Assembly (NCBI GenBank): GCA_026214975.1
Contig: CM047806.1
Location: forward strand, 95,503,811 to 95,567,810
Length of the DNA stretch: 64,000 nucleotides
Source of the DNA: Gentiana macrophylla
Taxonomy: Eukaryota; Streptophyta; Magnoliopsida; Gentianales; Gentianaceae
Direction of reading: 5' to 3'
The position numbers were made by a program, and so were the translations under genes. Shown here piece by piece: positions 44,633 through 55,400 of this stretch (position 1 is its first letter; each line of letters opens with the position of its first letter). Under the pieces are notes generated by a model. It was not told the DNA's origin and ran no database searches. It saw only the letters and a program-made list of their open reading frames with translations.

Positions 44633-46139
44633 AATTGAAAAGGAGCTTACTCCACCAATCCCAAAGAACAAGGAAAATGTAGAGGATGTTAGGGATAAGG
44701 AAAAAGAGCCTGAGGAGGCATTCACACCCTGCTTAGAAAAGCCCCCCGACGAGCAATTATCCTCCATCTCTACCATTTTAGGGAATAGTGATTGCGCCGC
44801 AGTATCTTTGCAAGGTGAGGTTGTTAAGGCTGAGAAGCAACAACCATGGTTTAAAGATTATGTGAATTATTTATCCGGGAGATATTTGCCACCAGATTTG
44901 AACCAGCAGCAAAAGAAGAAGTTCTTTGCGGACCTTAAACACTATTATTGGGATGAACCCTATCTTTTTAAGCGTTGCTCAGACAACATATTTAGAAGAT
45001 GTGTTCTTGAGAGTGAATTCCTCGATATACTTAAACATTGCCATACTTATGAAGCAGGAGGACACTATGGAGGGGACAAGACTGCTGCTAAAGTTCTCCA
45101 ATGTGGTTTCTACTGGCCAAATCTTTACAAAACTGCGCATGAATATGCTAGATCCTGTCATTCATGCCAAATGACGGGCAATATCTCGAGGAGACATGAA
45201 ATGCCACTGAGGAGTATCTTAGAACCAAAACTCTTTGATGTATGGGGAATTGATTTTGTGGGACCTTTCACTTCGTCTGTTTCAAACCGCTATATTTTGG
45301 TGGCGGTCGACTATGTGTCTAAATGGGTTGAGGCTATTGCTTCACCCACCAATGATGTGAAGGTTGTACTGCGGTTTTTAAAGAAGAATATCTTCACGCG
45401 GTTTGGAATCCCTCGTGTCATCATTAGTGATAATGGGAGCCATTTCTGTAATAAGCCTTTTGAGAAGTTAATGGCCAAGTACGGGGTGAGGCATAAGTTA
45501 GCTACCGCTTATCATCCTCAAACAAGTGGTCAAGTTGAGGTCACGAACAGAGAGATTAAGCGCATCCTGGAAAAAACTGTGAACCCAACAAGGAAAGATT
45601 GGTCGTTGAAGTTAGATGACGCTTTATGGGCTTATCGGACGGCGTATAAGACTTCCATAGGTATGTCCCCATACCAGAATGTTTTTGGGAAAGCGTGTCA
45701 TCTACCGGTTGAACTTGAGCACCGTGCCTTATGGGCTACTCGTGTGTTGAATTTAGATGAAAGTTTAGCCGGAGAAAAGAGATTGTTGGAATTAACTCGC
45801 CTAGAAGAGTTTCGCATTGAAGCTTACGAGAATGCTCGGATCTATAAAGAGCGCACTAAGAGATTTCATGATAAAAAGATCCTTGACCGCACCTTTAAGG
45901 TGGGTGATATGGTTCTTGTTTACAATTCGCGCTTGAAACTTTTCCCGGGAAAGCTAAAATCAAGATGGTTTGGTCCTTATAAAGTGAGTAAAGTATTTCC
46001 TTCCGGAGCTGTAGAGGTAAGTCACTTGAATGATCGAAAGACTTTTGTGGTGAATGGCCACCGAGTAAAGCATTACCTCGGGAATCAATTTGATAGGGAG
46101 GAAGAAGTACTTACTCTAGGAAATCCTAGTTACAACTAG
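44625..46139 (+). CDS. Integrase (intact 504-codon frame) of the Ty3 element
   Basis: A single open frame overlaps the gag end by 8 bp. A leader (residues 1-70, PPIPKNK, then a Glu/Lys-rich part) matches the gag-protease spacer. After the deletion point comes [19 protein letters not shown], the usual pre-integrase block. Zinc residues are about H140, H147, C178 and C181. The catalytic triad is D210 (WGIDFVGP), D269 (IISDNG) and E305 (GQVEVTN), with the D-35-E spacing of active integrases. The GPY-type C-terminal module follows ([20 protein letters not shown], then WFGPYKV). There is no chromodomain. In full elements this protein is cut from a polyprotein; here protease and RT are absent, so it could act only if made as such and supplied with DNA by a helper element. 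Confidence 0.9.
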   Translation: MTRIEKELTPPIPKNKENVEDVRDKEKEPEEAFTPCLEKPPDEQLSSISTILGNSDCAAVSLQGEVVKAEKQQPWFKDYVNYLSGRYLPPDLNQQQKKKFFADLKHYYWDEPYLFKRCSDNIFRRCVLESEFLDILKHCHTYEAGGHYGGDKTAAKVLQCGFYWPNLYKTAHEYARSCHSCQMTGNISRRHEMPLRSILEPKLFDVWGIDFVGPFTSSVSNRYILVAVDYVSKWVEAIASPTNDVKVVLRFLKKNIFTRFGIPRVIISDNGSHFCNKPFEKLMAKYGVRHKLATAYHPQTSGQVEVTNREIKRILEKTVNPTRKDWSLKLDDALWAYRTAYKTSIGMSPYQNVFGKACHLPVELEHRALWATRVLNLDESLAGEKRLLELTRLEEFRIEAYENARIYKERTKRFHDKKILDRTFKVGDMVLVYNSRLKLFPGKLKSRWFGPYKVSKVFPSGAVEVSHLNDRKTFVVNGHRVKHYLGNQFDREEEVLTLGNPSYN

Positions 46140-47582
46140 ACCATAATGTGAGTACAGTCGAGCTAACGACTATAACCATAGAACTATTTCTTAAAACTTT
46201 CTTTTAGATTTGTTTTTGTTTTTGCTTTGAATAAAGTAGCATGCGCCTATCACGGTTTTTTTCATCTCGCCATGTTCCGAGTCTAAGTTCGGAATAAACG
46301 AGGTTTTTTCCTTGATAGCCGTCATGTGAGTTTTTATTTAGGTTTAAATCCCTTTTGGTATTGTCCATGGCAGTATAAAGTAAAGTGGCTTAAACTGTTT
46401 TTAGATATTTATATCTAATTACTGCCACATTATTTTATAACTTCCATAGACATGGTATTTAACGATTTCGTGGAGCTTGTTTGTTTATATAGGATATGTC
46501 TGTCTCTCCACGACGTGCTGAGGTTTACTCCGATATTGTTCCTTCACTTGGGAGCCATTTCCAGAGCTAAGTCTTTTTTCTTAAACTCTCATTTATTTTT
46601 GTCATTGAGGACAATGCCATGTTTAAGTGGGGGGCAAGGGACTTAGCTATATGTTGAAAAAGTAAAGAGGAACGGAATATTGAGGCAATATTGAGCAAAA
46701 TTTAAAAAATTGTATGGATAAATGCCAAGTTGTTGAACTCGTACCCTTAAACTTGTGAAGTTCTTATACTTAGAATTGATAGGAAAGGAACCAAGTTGCG
46801 TGAGTACGTGATCATATTATACTTTTGCGATAAATTGTTAGTAAACTTAAGGATATTCATGCCAACAACTGCAAATAGTTAGGTATTGTTCAACTACTCA
46901 ACATGTGAATCGCTTAGTACCGCATGAATTATAATAATTGAAAGAGGTATGTGTACATTGCATAGATGATTGGTTATGCTTACCTAGTGTCGTTATTTAT
47001 CGACTGATGTATTCTGATCTTCTAGCCATCAAAGCGGAGTAATAAGCTTGGGACGTACCTGTGTTTTGACAATGCGTTCAAACACTGGGCTTGTAGTAAC
47101 ATTACCTAAGTAGCCCCACGCTTGTGGTAATATTCGATGCTATGCTTAATCTAAGATAGGGGGATACTCTACGAAAAGTTTTCTTCCTTGAGATTAGTAG
47201 TATTCGAAAAATATGCAAAATTGAAAAAATTTAAAAATTTAAATTGTTAGAGGCTTTGAGTAGTACTCAGTCTCCAAGTCCAAAAACCCTATAGATACAC
47301 TCTTGCTTATTGTTCTAGTGCTTTAACCATTGCGAGGCATAAGAAGTATGAATGCTGATGTTGGTGAATTTTGATATGAAGTCTACATAAGCTCTAATCT
47401 TGCTACATTTATGCACATGCACACAATCACTTCGATTCATAGCGAGTAGTGAATAATGCTTATCTTATGAGCATGATTGGTATGAGTTGACTCGGATTTC
47501 TTGTGTAAGTATGAGATGACCAAGGAAAATGTTGTCTTGGGGAATGACTTATTAATGCTTTGTTCGGGACGAAGCAAAGTTT
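46140..47582 (+). other. 3' untranslated region of the Ty3 element
   Basis: No coding frame. It carries the conserved 'tcattgaggacaatgccatg' followed by tttaagtggggggcaaggg at about 46597-46640, a motif known downstream of pol in these lineages. The motif's purine core is repeated as the true polypurine tract at 47583, so two tracts exist 950 bp apart. Confidence 0.65.
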
Positions 47583-47597
47583 AAGTGGGGGGCATTT
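47583..47597 (+). promoter_or_regulatory. Polypurine tract of the Ty3 element
   Basis: aagtggggggcatttt abuts the 3' LTR start TGATGACAG. It would prime plus-strand synthesis. Confidence 0.8.
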
Positions 47598-49169
47598 TGA
47601 TGACAGTTAAAATATACCTATTTATGTCATCAATTCTAACCTTAAATCAGAGTTAATTATATATATTTCGTATTAAATCACGTGTTTATATTTATTATTT
47701 AATGATAAGTGATTATTAATGTGATAATTGGTATTTAGCTATTTTTATTATAAAAGAGCAATTAATTGTGTGATAAATACTGATTTTGCAGATCATAACG
47801 AATCGGGAGGATAATTGTCATGCAATCGGGAAATCTCAAGATAAATAAGGAAGAAAATTGGAGCATTAATGAAGAGACAAATCAGATCAGCATAGAAGAG
47901 TGAAGTGGGGAACAAGTCAGACGAAGCGAAATTGAAAACGCGTAAGAGGAGGCTCGGTCGACCGAGCCATGCCATTCGGTCGACGAGCGTAAGCGAATCG
48001 TCGGTCACCCGAGCCTAATCAGATTAATGCGTGCATATCTTCTGGATTCTCCCTATGTTGGCTACAACTCCTATATAAACAGCAGGCACGATGCTGAGAA
48101 AACAACCAACCTACAAAACACAATACTACAATACTTTTAGTTTATCAATATAGTTCTTTTTATTTTATGTTGCTTCATCACGGAGGCAATGGATTCATCG
48201 ATTAGAGATTGCATTGATGGATCGAAGGACCCTCCGTCTACGAGGGTAATGTCTATCCAAATATGTCGTTTTTATTCATAGATCTATTTTATTTCGTTAT
48301 GGAGTAGTCGTTTGTGTATTGATTTCGTGATGTAGTTAATTATCAAACCCATATTCATGTAGATCTAAGCCGTACGAAGGCGTTTTACGAGCAAATTCTA
48401 GAGTCACCGGTCTGATCTACCACGGTCTATATGGTTAGATCTAGCCATCAAGATTCTAGTAATTTTCTGTGAACGACTTCGGCTACGTCGTGCTTTCTGT
48501 TTTTCATACACACATGTAATAGATCTGGACAATTTGTTACATCGTTCTCGTAAATTAATATGATATATTGTGAAAATTGCCATGTTAAATAGGACATAAG
48601 TTAGCCGATCGTTTAGGAGGTGTGCCAACCCGTCCACGGTGGTTGCCTAGACGAGGTGACGATTTTAGATCGGCATCCCTAGTTTGGTATAGCATGCTTG
48701 TTATATGATGTTCTATCCTGTCCAAGGAAGGATTCGTAATTAAGCATAAAGATCTTCTATCCATTCACGAAGTAGATACAGTTTAGGGGATGACTCCCGT
48801 AGCCAAAATATAATCAACCTTAATGTCTTTTCTGTCTCGGCTTAGATATACATATATGGGGGAGTAATTACTACTAGCGTAATCAATACCGTTTGTTAGA
48901 GTCCTATAAAACCATAAAAACAAGTGTTTAGTGTCTTGTGTCGTATTGTTAGTCTTTGTGTTTTCTATCGTGTCAATCTTTATTTCTAAGTTACTGTTGG
49001 TCGTAGACCGCCCTTTAATCTATTTTTAGTTTAATAACATTGTACTTGTTTAAGCCGAGTCTCTGTGGGATTGACCTCGACTCTATCTAGCTATACTACG
49101 ATTGAACCTAGTTCTCTTGCTAGTTGGTTATTTAGGTATCGAGTTATTTTTATAACTTGACCGTCATCA
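47598..49169 (+). repeat. 3' LTR of the gag-integrase Ty3 element
   Basis: 1572 bp, colinear with 41238-42815, ending CGTCATCA and followed by the duplication acccc. It keeps 'aaacagcaggcacgatgctg' near 48078 where the 5' LTR reads 'aagcaaagaccacgatcttt'. Confidence 0.92.
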
Positions 49170-50284
49170 ACCCCCCCCCCCCCAATTTACAACCCCCAAA
49201 CCATTATCTGGCAACCCCTCATTTACAGCCCCCTCCCCCATTTTCAAACAGAAACCCCCCATTTCCGGCGACCCCCCCCACCAGCGACCCACAATTTACA
49301 GCCCCCCTATTTTTCCGGCAATCCTATTGAAAATTGCACAACTCATTCCCTCCAAATCGAAAAATCCCTCTCCTTTGTTGCAAGCGAGATTCACCATTTT
49401 TTTCTTAAAAAAACTGCGATTTACAGGTGGGTGCTTTGAACCCTCTTTTTTTCTTTATTGCTGAAGCTTCTTGATTCTAAAACCGGTGGTGCACGGTGGT
49501 GCTCCGGTGAAATGAAAATAAAGAAAATGGAGAGTAGTGAATTTGGCAGAGTTTTGCCTTATTTTCTATTAATTGTGTATATTTCATGGGATACAATGAG
49601 CTATATTTATAGGGAAGAAACCGGCCTTAGCTCTATTACAATAAAGGACTAATTGTACGGCTTGATCTAGATCCAGCTAGCGATCTTGTGTCGGGTCCGG
49701 TGAATGGCGGCTCTGGTGACCTCTCCGCTTTATACGTCCTTTAGTTTCACGTCATGCCGAAATCGTCGATAGCTTCTTCCTCTAAGTGTTGTGGGCTCGG
49801 ATCTCTTGCGGGTTTAATTACCTCATGGACCTTACGGGCCGACCCCTTTTGGCTTTGCCCGATGTCCCATTGAGCCAACATGCCGAAGACTGGGTCCAAT
49901 GCTCTGCTGGTACATATTGGCTGATTGATTCATGGGCGGTGGTGGCTAATGGCCTTGTCCGCTACTTTGGTAGCCGGACGAACCCGAAAAAGATCCGTGG
50001 CCAGTATTGCGGTTTAGGCATATCAGCCATACTAGGATTTGGTTAGTCTACAAACTTGATTTGGTTTGGTTGCTGCTGGAGAAAAATAGAGGGAAAGAGA
50101 AAATGATTTATTAATCATTTTTTACATCCACTTTCAGAGCCGGTTTCGATTAGACTCTTGTATAATTTATCAAGAGGTTATGATGACTTTGATATCTACA
50201 TGTGACATAGATGAAGATAGGTCTTTGAATCATTCAATTCAGATTTCGGGTTAATTAGAAATTAGGGCTTTAAGTTGGTTAGTT
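49170..50284. other. Host flank, C-rich then unrecognised
   Basis: 49171-49330 is C-rich simple sequence continuing the tract interrupted by the Ty3 element (compare 'aatttacagccccaaaccat' at 41131 with 'aatttacaacccccaaacca' at 49183). Beyond it no gene was identified. A frame at 49786-50046 (86 codons) has no recognisable domain. Confidence 0.45.
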
Positions 50285-51179
50285 GAAAAAGTTGAAGAGT
50301 TGGAACTTGGAAGTTGAAGAGTTCAACTTCCTTAATCCCACATTGGAAAGAGTGGTATTATTTTCTTAATATTTAACTGAGAAAATGTTAATCAATGGTA
50401 TAAGCTCGAAGGAAAGGGGGAGTTCAGAATGGTTTTAGTTAGACGATGTTCTGATAAAATTGCCACACGCGGGCGTGATGCCGCCCGCCCGTGCCCGAGC
50501 CCATTGACCGTGACCTTAACCTTGGGTTTGGGTTTGTTGAATTGGGTCTGAGGCAATAATAATTTTTTGGATAAAGTTACATTGGATTTTGTCAAATAAT
50601 TAGTCAAGCTCATTTTTGATTTGAGCCGGGAGTCTGATTAATTCGAGGCTCGATTCGTTTAATTACAGGCTCGATTCAGCTGTCTCTTCATCTGCTACTG
50701 GGCAATAACGCTGAGAGTTAGTGGAGTTAAGTAAACTCCTTAAACTGATTGAGTTAAAGTCATGTTAATGAAACTCCTGGCTTCAATACACTTCAAAGCT
50801 GATAGAGTCACCTGATGCTTTCCTGCCTATATAAAGGTCTTCTACTGCAATGGAAACAATACAAAAATACAACACAAATCATACTTCTGCATAAAATATT
50901 CGAAGACTTTCTGAAGCACTGTAGAGTTTGATGTAGTTCAGGAGTTGATGTGCATCTCTCTTGAACAGGTAAACTGAGTAATCCTGGGAGACAATTGCTT
51001 AAACCATGGGTACATGCCGGAGTAAATTTGTCTTAAGGACAAAATTCATCTCCCCTCAGTCCAGTCTATATATATCATTTATTGTTTTTATTTCATTTTT
51101 TCCATTACTGTAATTGTTCATGTTCAGATAAATAAATAAAAGTGTTCTTAGTTTTCTGTGTCTTTATTTTATTTCGCAT
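50285..51179 (+). repeat. Copia-type LTR-like sequence, probably solo
   Basis: Features in order are 'tcccacattggaaagagtgg' (a phrase typical of plant copia LTRs), a GC-rich part at 50465-50505, 'cctatataaagg' at about 50829 as TATA region, and 'gtcttaaggac' inverted strings at 51033. It ends near ttatttcgca at 51179, where the sequence switches to the RT of the neighbouring minus-strand copia element. No primer site follows, so it may be a solo LTR that inserted into that element. The start is approximate and no duplication was verified. Confidence 0.45.
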
Positions 51180-51640
51180 ATGATACAGAGGGGTTAACAG
51201 TTGCTGCACAGCCTGGGGGCAGCTGCATGTATACTTCTTCATGTAGATCTCCATGTAGAAAAGTAGTGTTAACATCCATCGGATGGAGATGCCAATTTTT
51301 GGCTGCTGCTGCAAGTAAAGCCCTGACTGTGGTCATTTTGACAACAAGGGAAAATGTTTCTTGATAATAAATATGTTTGAGAGTATCCTTTTGCCACTAA
51401 TCTGGCTTTGTATCTCTCCACCGAACCATCAGGATTGTACTTGATTCTATATACCCATTTGCATCCAATGGGCTTCTTTCCTGGAGGCATATCAACTATT
51501 TCCCAGGTGTGAGTTTTTTTGTAGAGCTTCAATCTCTTTTTGCATTGCTTATTTTCACTCATCTTGCTTGATAGCTTGATTATAAGTCTTAGATTATTTA
51601 ACAACATCAATGGCATTAATGAATCTGGCATATTCAGCTG
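51180..51640 (-). pseudogene. RT start of the minus-strand copia element
   Basis: THTWEIVDMPPGKKPIGCKW followed by [20 protein letters not shown] is the copia RT start (WxLVxLPxGKKxIGCKWVY). After a shift the minus strand reads [20 protein letters not shown] and then [12 protein letters not shown] motif A with its catalytic Asp. Beyond it only a few unclear codons precede the LTR-like break at about 51179. The YVDD motif is absent. Confidence 0.88.
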
Positions 51641-51662
51641 AAAGGTTTTCCAGATTTATTAC

Positions 51663-53008
51663 CTAACTCAGCAGGTGTGGAGTCTGTTGAACTGTATGAG
51701 CACAACCTTGATAAGAGGTTGGGGATTTTCGTATCCATGTGGATCTTCTCAATTGTGCTAGTTCAGGTGCCTGGCTGACAGGATCATGCTCTTCATTATA
51801 CGCCTCAGCTGCAGCTGACCCTGTGTCTAGTTGGTTTGCTAACTCATTCAGCAGATCATCAAATCTGTCCATCACTGGTATTGGTACTGGCTATCAGCAA
51901 GATATCTAGCCTTACCTAATACCTATTGAAAAAAGGAAAATAATTCACATGGAATAACATATTTCTCGCAACAAAGATATCTTTGTTGGTAATGTCCAAA
52001 GAATAGCACCCTTGAAGGTGTTTGAATTTCCAAGGTGGGCACAAGTTCTACATCTAGAATCAAACTTTGTCCTGTACTGCTGATGTGTGCAAGAAAAAAC
52101 CAAGAATCCATAAACTTTAAACACAGAATAGTCTGCTTTGGTGTCATAAAATGCCTCATGTGGAGTACTTTCCTTTAGCAGTGGTGTAAGTGTGATATTA
52201 ATCAAATTTACAACATGTAAAAGGCAAAAACCCCAATTCTCAATGGGTATATTACTCTGGAACCTCAGACTCCTGGCAACATTCAGCAAATGCTGATGTT
52301 TCCTTTCAACAATACAATTCTGCTTATGTGTGCTGACACAGGATGTCTAATGTATGATCCCCTGCTGAGCATAGAAGTTAGTAAGCTGAAACTCACCTCT
52401 ATTTTCAGATGTAATGACTTTAATAATTTTGTGAAACTAAGTAGAAACAAATTTAACAAAGGATTTAACAAGATCAAAAGTGTCAAATTTACGTCTCATA
52501 AGAAAACCCAAGTAAATATAGAAAAATCATCTACAACAGTAAGAAAATATTGTTGTCCATTCATAGTGTGTTGTTTTAAAGGACCCCAAATATCCATATG
52601 AACAAGGTCAAAAAAAAAATTTACATCAGTTGTACTTGATGGAAAAGGATTTTTCTTTAATTTTGCCATAGGAAAAACACAACAGAGATCATGATTACAA
52701 AATTTGACATCAGCAGACTGTGAACTAATGACTTGCAGTCTCTTATCTCGCAAGTGTCCTAGTATGTAGTGCCATAACAAGGCATCATCTAATCTATCAT
52801 AAAATATTTTATTTTCTACAGCATTAACAACAGAGATTTTGATTGTCTCATCCGTGACATATAGTCCTCTGTGTAATTCATCTGAACCAATCACTTTCTT
52901 GTTCTTGTCCTGCAAAACACACTTGTTAGCAGAAAAAACAGCTGCACCTGTTGTGTGATTAATGAAAGAAGGTAAGGAGAAGAGATTATATTTAAAACCA
53001 GGATACAA
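51663..53008 (-). pseudogene. Integrase region of the minus-strand copia element
   Basis: Frames on the minus strand, from 53008 downwards: GSDELHRGLYVTDE, the zinc-binding LLWHYILGHLRD with CNHDLCCVFPMAK, and the core start DLVHMDIWGPLKQ with FLTVVDDFSIFTWVFL. A scrambled central part follows (52480-52300), then ENWGFCLLHVVNLIN, TPHEAFYDTKADYSVFKVYG, a SNTFKGAILW remnant, and the linker to RT with IRKSPTSYQG (51875-51663). The segment with the second Asp and the Glu is not readable, so the enzyme is lost. Confidence 0.85.
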
Positions 53009-53640
53009 AACACATCATGTAGGACCAGCTGAGGGTTGAACCTTACTTGTCCTACATGTGTAATAGAAACATTATTTCCATTACGTAATCCCTTTTTTGT
53101 ACCAGATGAAGGTTTGTGATTGCTTAGCAAATCTAATGATCCTACAATGTGATCTGTGGCACCATAGTCCAAGATCCATTGTATAGATCTTACTAAATTC
53201 ATATCACTTGTCCCTATAGCAGGTGAGTAGTGTGTAACAATCTCAGCAGGTTGGCCAATAGCAAATCCGGCATGTCTAGGAGGATCAAAACTCAGTAGAG
53301 CCATCAACTTAACAAGTTGTTATGCAGTAAGATTGGGAAACACTGGTCCAACAGATCTATTTTGGTCCTGATCTTCTTCTGCTGAATGTTCATCTTCTAC
53401 CATATTAGCCCTTCTTGTCTTGAAACTAGGAGGATAGCCATTCTTCTTATAACAAGTCTCTTTAGTATGACCATTAAATCCACCATAAATACATTGTTCT
53501 TTCTTGGGATTTTTAGGTCTGGTATTTACAACAGTCACAGAGCCTGTCCAGCTGACTGAATGATTTTGCCCCTGTCCATGCTTCTGAGACAAGAGAACCA
53601 TTGAATCTTGATTCTTGGCCTTGTCAGCCACATATAACTT
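53009..53640 (-). pseudogene. Zinc knuckle and protease region of the minus-strand copia element
   Basis: The knuckle reads CIYGGFNGHTKETCYKKNGY: the second Cys of the CxxC pair is Gly, so zinc binding is impaired. The protease site reads WILDYGATDHIVGS, where relatives have DSGATDH, so the catalytic Ser is Tyr. A stop lies between the two blocks at about 53317. Continuation GNNVSITHVGQVRFNPQLVL matches the post-protease part of copia polyproteins. Confidence 0.85.
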
Positions 53641-54321
53641 CTGTCTCTCAAACTTAATGGCTATTGAAAAAGCATCATGGATTTATGGAAAAGGAACCAT
53701 CAACATTGCCTGTGAAACCATTGGCTCAAATTCATCCCTTAAACCTTTAAGGAATTTCATGACATGTTCAGCCTTTATATAATCCATTAGAGTGCTAATT
53801 GCATTGCAATGACATTGAGGATCACAAGAACAGGCTGGCATGAGCCTGATAGTCTTGATTTCTTTCCATAGAACCATTAACTTTGTGAAATATTGATTAA
53901 CAGAATCTGTACTTTGCTTCAGCAGATGCATCTCTTCAAGAAGATCTGAAAGCCTTAAGGCATCCATATTAGAAAATCTAGCAGCAATATTCTTCCAAAC
54001 TGTATGTGCACTCTTGAAATTCATCAAACTCTGTGCAATGGTGTTTTCTGCAAAATTTAAGATCCATGATCTCGCCATTGTATCACAATGTCTTCATGCA
54101 TGGAAGTCTGTGGAATCTGCTTCTGGCTTTTTGATTGTGCCGTCTACGAAGCCTATTTTATTTTTGGTGATTAACACCATCTCCATAGACATCTTCCATG
54201 GATTATAATTGTTGTCATTCATCAACAGCTGAACAAGAACCTGAGATGGATTCTCATTGGGATGAACATAGAATGGACTAGAGGGTCTCAATTCTCTTTT
54301 CTTTGCTGCCATGGCTATCAA
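53641..54321 (-). pseudogene. Gag of the minus-strand copia element
   Basis: The start is near 54312 (MAAKKRELRPSSPFYVHPNE), then LVQLLMNDNNYNPWKMSMEM and IGFVDGTIKKPEA. A TGA at 54094 replaces what is probably a Trp codon (HA-stop-RHCD). The next frame (54078-53683) reads IAQSLMNFKSAHTVWKNIAA, then LKQSTDSVNQYFTKLMVLWK and FLKGLRDEFEPM, the UBN2-type gag. A second stop occurs after MVPFP. Gag would form the particle coat. Confidence 0.85.
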
Positions 54322-54500
54322 GAACTCTAGAATTTATCAAATATCAACAAAAAATGTGAAAAGCTATCAAGAAATGACCAAAAAAACTCGAAAACGATCA
54401 TAATTCACTCTCAAGAAACTGTAATCACAAAAAAGATGAAGAAGACTCTCAAGATTCTTCAATAACTAGAGAAAATGCAATTCAAAAATTCTCAAATTTC

Positions 54501-54512
54501 TGCTTTGATACC
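54501..54512 (-). promoter_or_regulatory. Primer-binding site of the minus-strand copia element
   Basis: The plus strand reads gctttgatacca; the minus strand TGGTATCAAAGC is a one-base variant of the initiator-Met primer site, next to the LTR start TGTTGAAG at 54513. Confidence 0.8.
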
Positions 54513-54968
54513 ATGTTGAAGTTTATATTACAAATTAAAAGTAATGTTGGACATATTTTAAGTGTTGATGATGAGTGCCAGACTAGCTGTTATAGAGCAA
54601 GGCAAAAAGATGTATATATCAAATATATAGGTTTACTAGAGTTTGATTTTTGTATAGGTTTGATCAAACAAGCACTATAAAAAGGTCAGCTGACTTTATC
54701 AGCAGACCAATCTAGGTCAGTAGGGTGTCTAAGTCAGTAGACTATATAAGAACCTGCTGATGGTTGAAGGCTGAGGGTTCAAACTCAGTAATTGAAGGCT
54801 AAGGGATCAAACTAAGTATTTAAAGTCAAGGATATGGAATCAGAATTTAGGGAAGTCTGTGACGACCTAAACTGATTACATATACCTTGTGTACAAGGTC
54901 TAAGTTCCACATGTTGAGTGGTGATTGGAACTTAGTTATAATCAATATGGTGTACTTTAACTTCAAAA
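54513..54968 (-). repeat. 5' LTR of the minus-strand copia element
   Basis: On the plus strand the LTR begins TGTTGAAGTTTATATTAC. The outer end is inferred near 'taacttcaaaa' at about 54968, an imperfect inverted counterpart. The segment has several cagtag/tcagtag repeats and 'actatataag' at about 54740. No partner LTR remains, so the outer boundary is uncertain. Confidence 0.6.
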
Positions 54969-55014
54969 TGAAAAGTTAGATGAGAAGTCTACAAGAAAAT
55001 CGGCTTTTAATGAG

Positions 55015-55400
55015 GGTAATTCCCGTCATTATAAGCCCGATTCCCGTCATTAAAGGCTTTTAATGACGGGAAATTTCCTTTCATTGACGCCTCCGCCGTT
55101 AAAGATAAATAATGACATGATTCATTTTCCGTCATTAATGGTATAACACAATCAATGACAGAATATTCCCGTCATTAAACTTTGTTTAAATAACGGATCA
55201 TCCCCTTATTATTTGGTCATTTTCCGTCATTGTATATGATGATTTAACGATGACACATCCTCACATTATACGCTCATTATCCCCTCATTAAATAATGGTT
55301 TATTGACGTCGTATACCGTCGTTATAAATTGATTTCCCCTCATTAAATAATGATTTAATGATGAATTATACCCTCATTAGAAGATCACTTTCCCCACATA
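55015..55400. repeat. Subterminal repeat cluster (CCCGTCATTA type)
   Basis: The motif appears at about 55022, 55043, 55128 and 55152, and inverted at 55059-55070. 55043-55054 and 55059-55070 form a 12-bp-arm palindrome around a 4-base gap. Later copies degrade to cctcattaa (55281, 55341, 55373). In CACTA elements such motifs bind the element's regulatory protein. Confidence 0.6.

Larger units (their letters stand above)
41238..49169 (+). mobile_element. Young Ty3/gypsy element retaining gag and integrase only, 7.9 kb
   Basis: LTRs at 41238-42815 and 47598-49169 start TGATGACAGT and end CGTCATCA. The target duplication ACCCC lies at 41233-41237 and 49170-49174. Primer site at 42822, gag, integrase, a 1.4-kb 3' region and a polypurine tract follow in order. 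Protease, RT and RNase H are entirely missing between gag and integrase. The LTRs are nearly identical apart from small clusters, so insertion is recent. The primer site and long LTRs suggest the Athila/Tat group. Confidence 0.93.
51180..54968 (-). mobile_element. Ty1/copia element, minus strand, truncated in reverse transcriptase
   Basis: From high to low coordinates: LTR (about 54968-54513), primer site (54501-54512), gag, protease, integrase and the first part of RT, which is cut at about 51180 by the LTR-like sequence. All coding segments are interrupted by stops or shifts. The order PR-IN-RT defines copia. The gag (NPWKMSMEMVL, CKKNGYP knuckle) resembles the UBN2-type gag of RLC elements. 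Confidence 0.88.
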
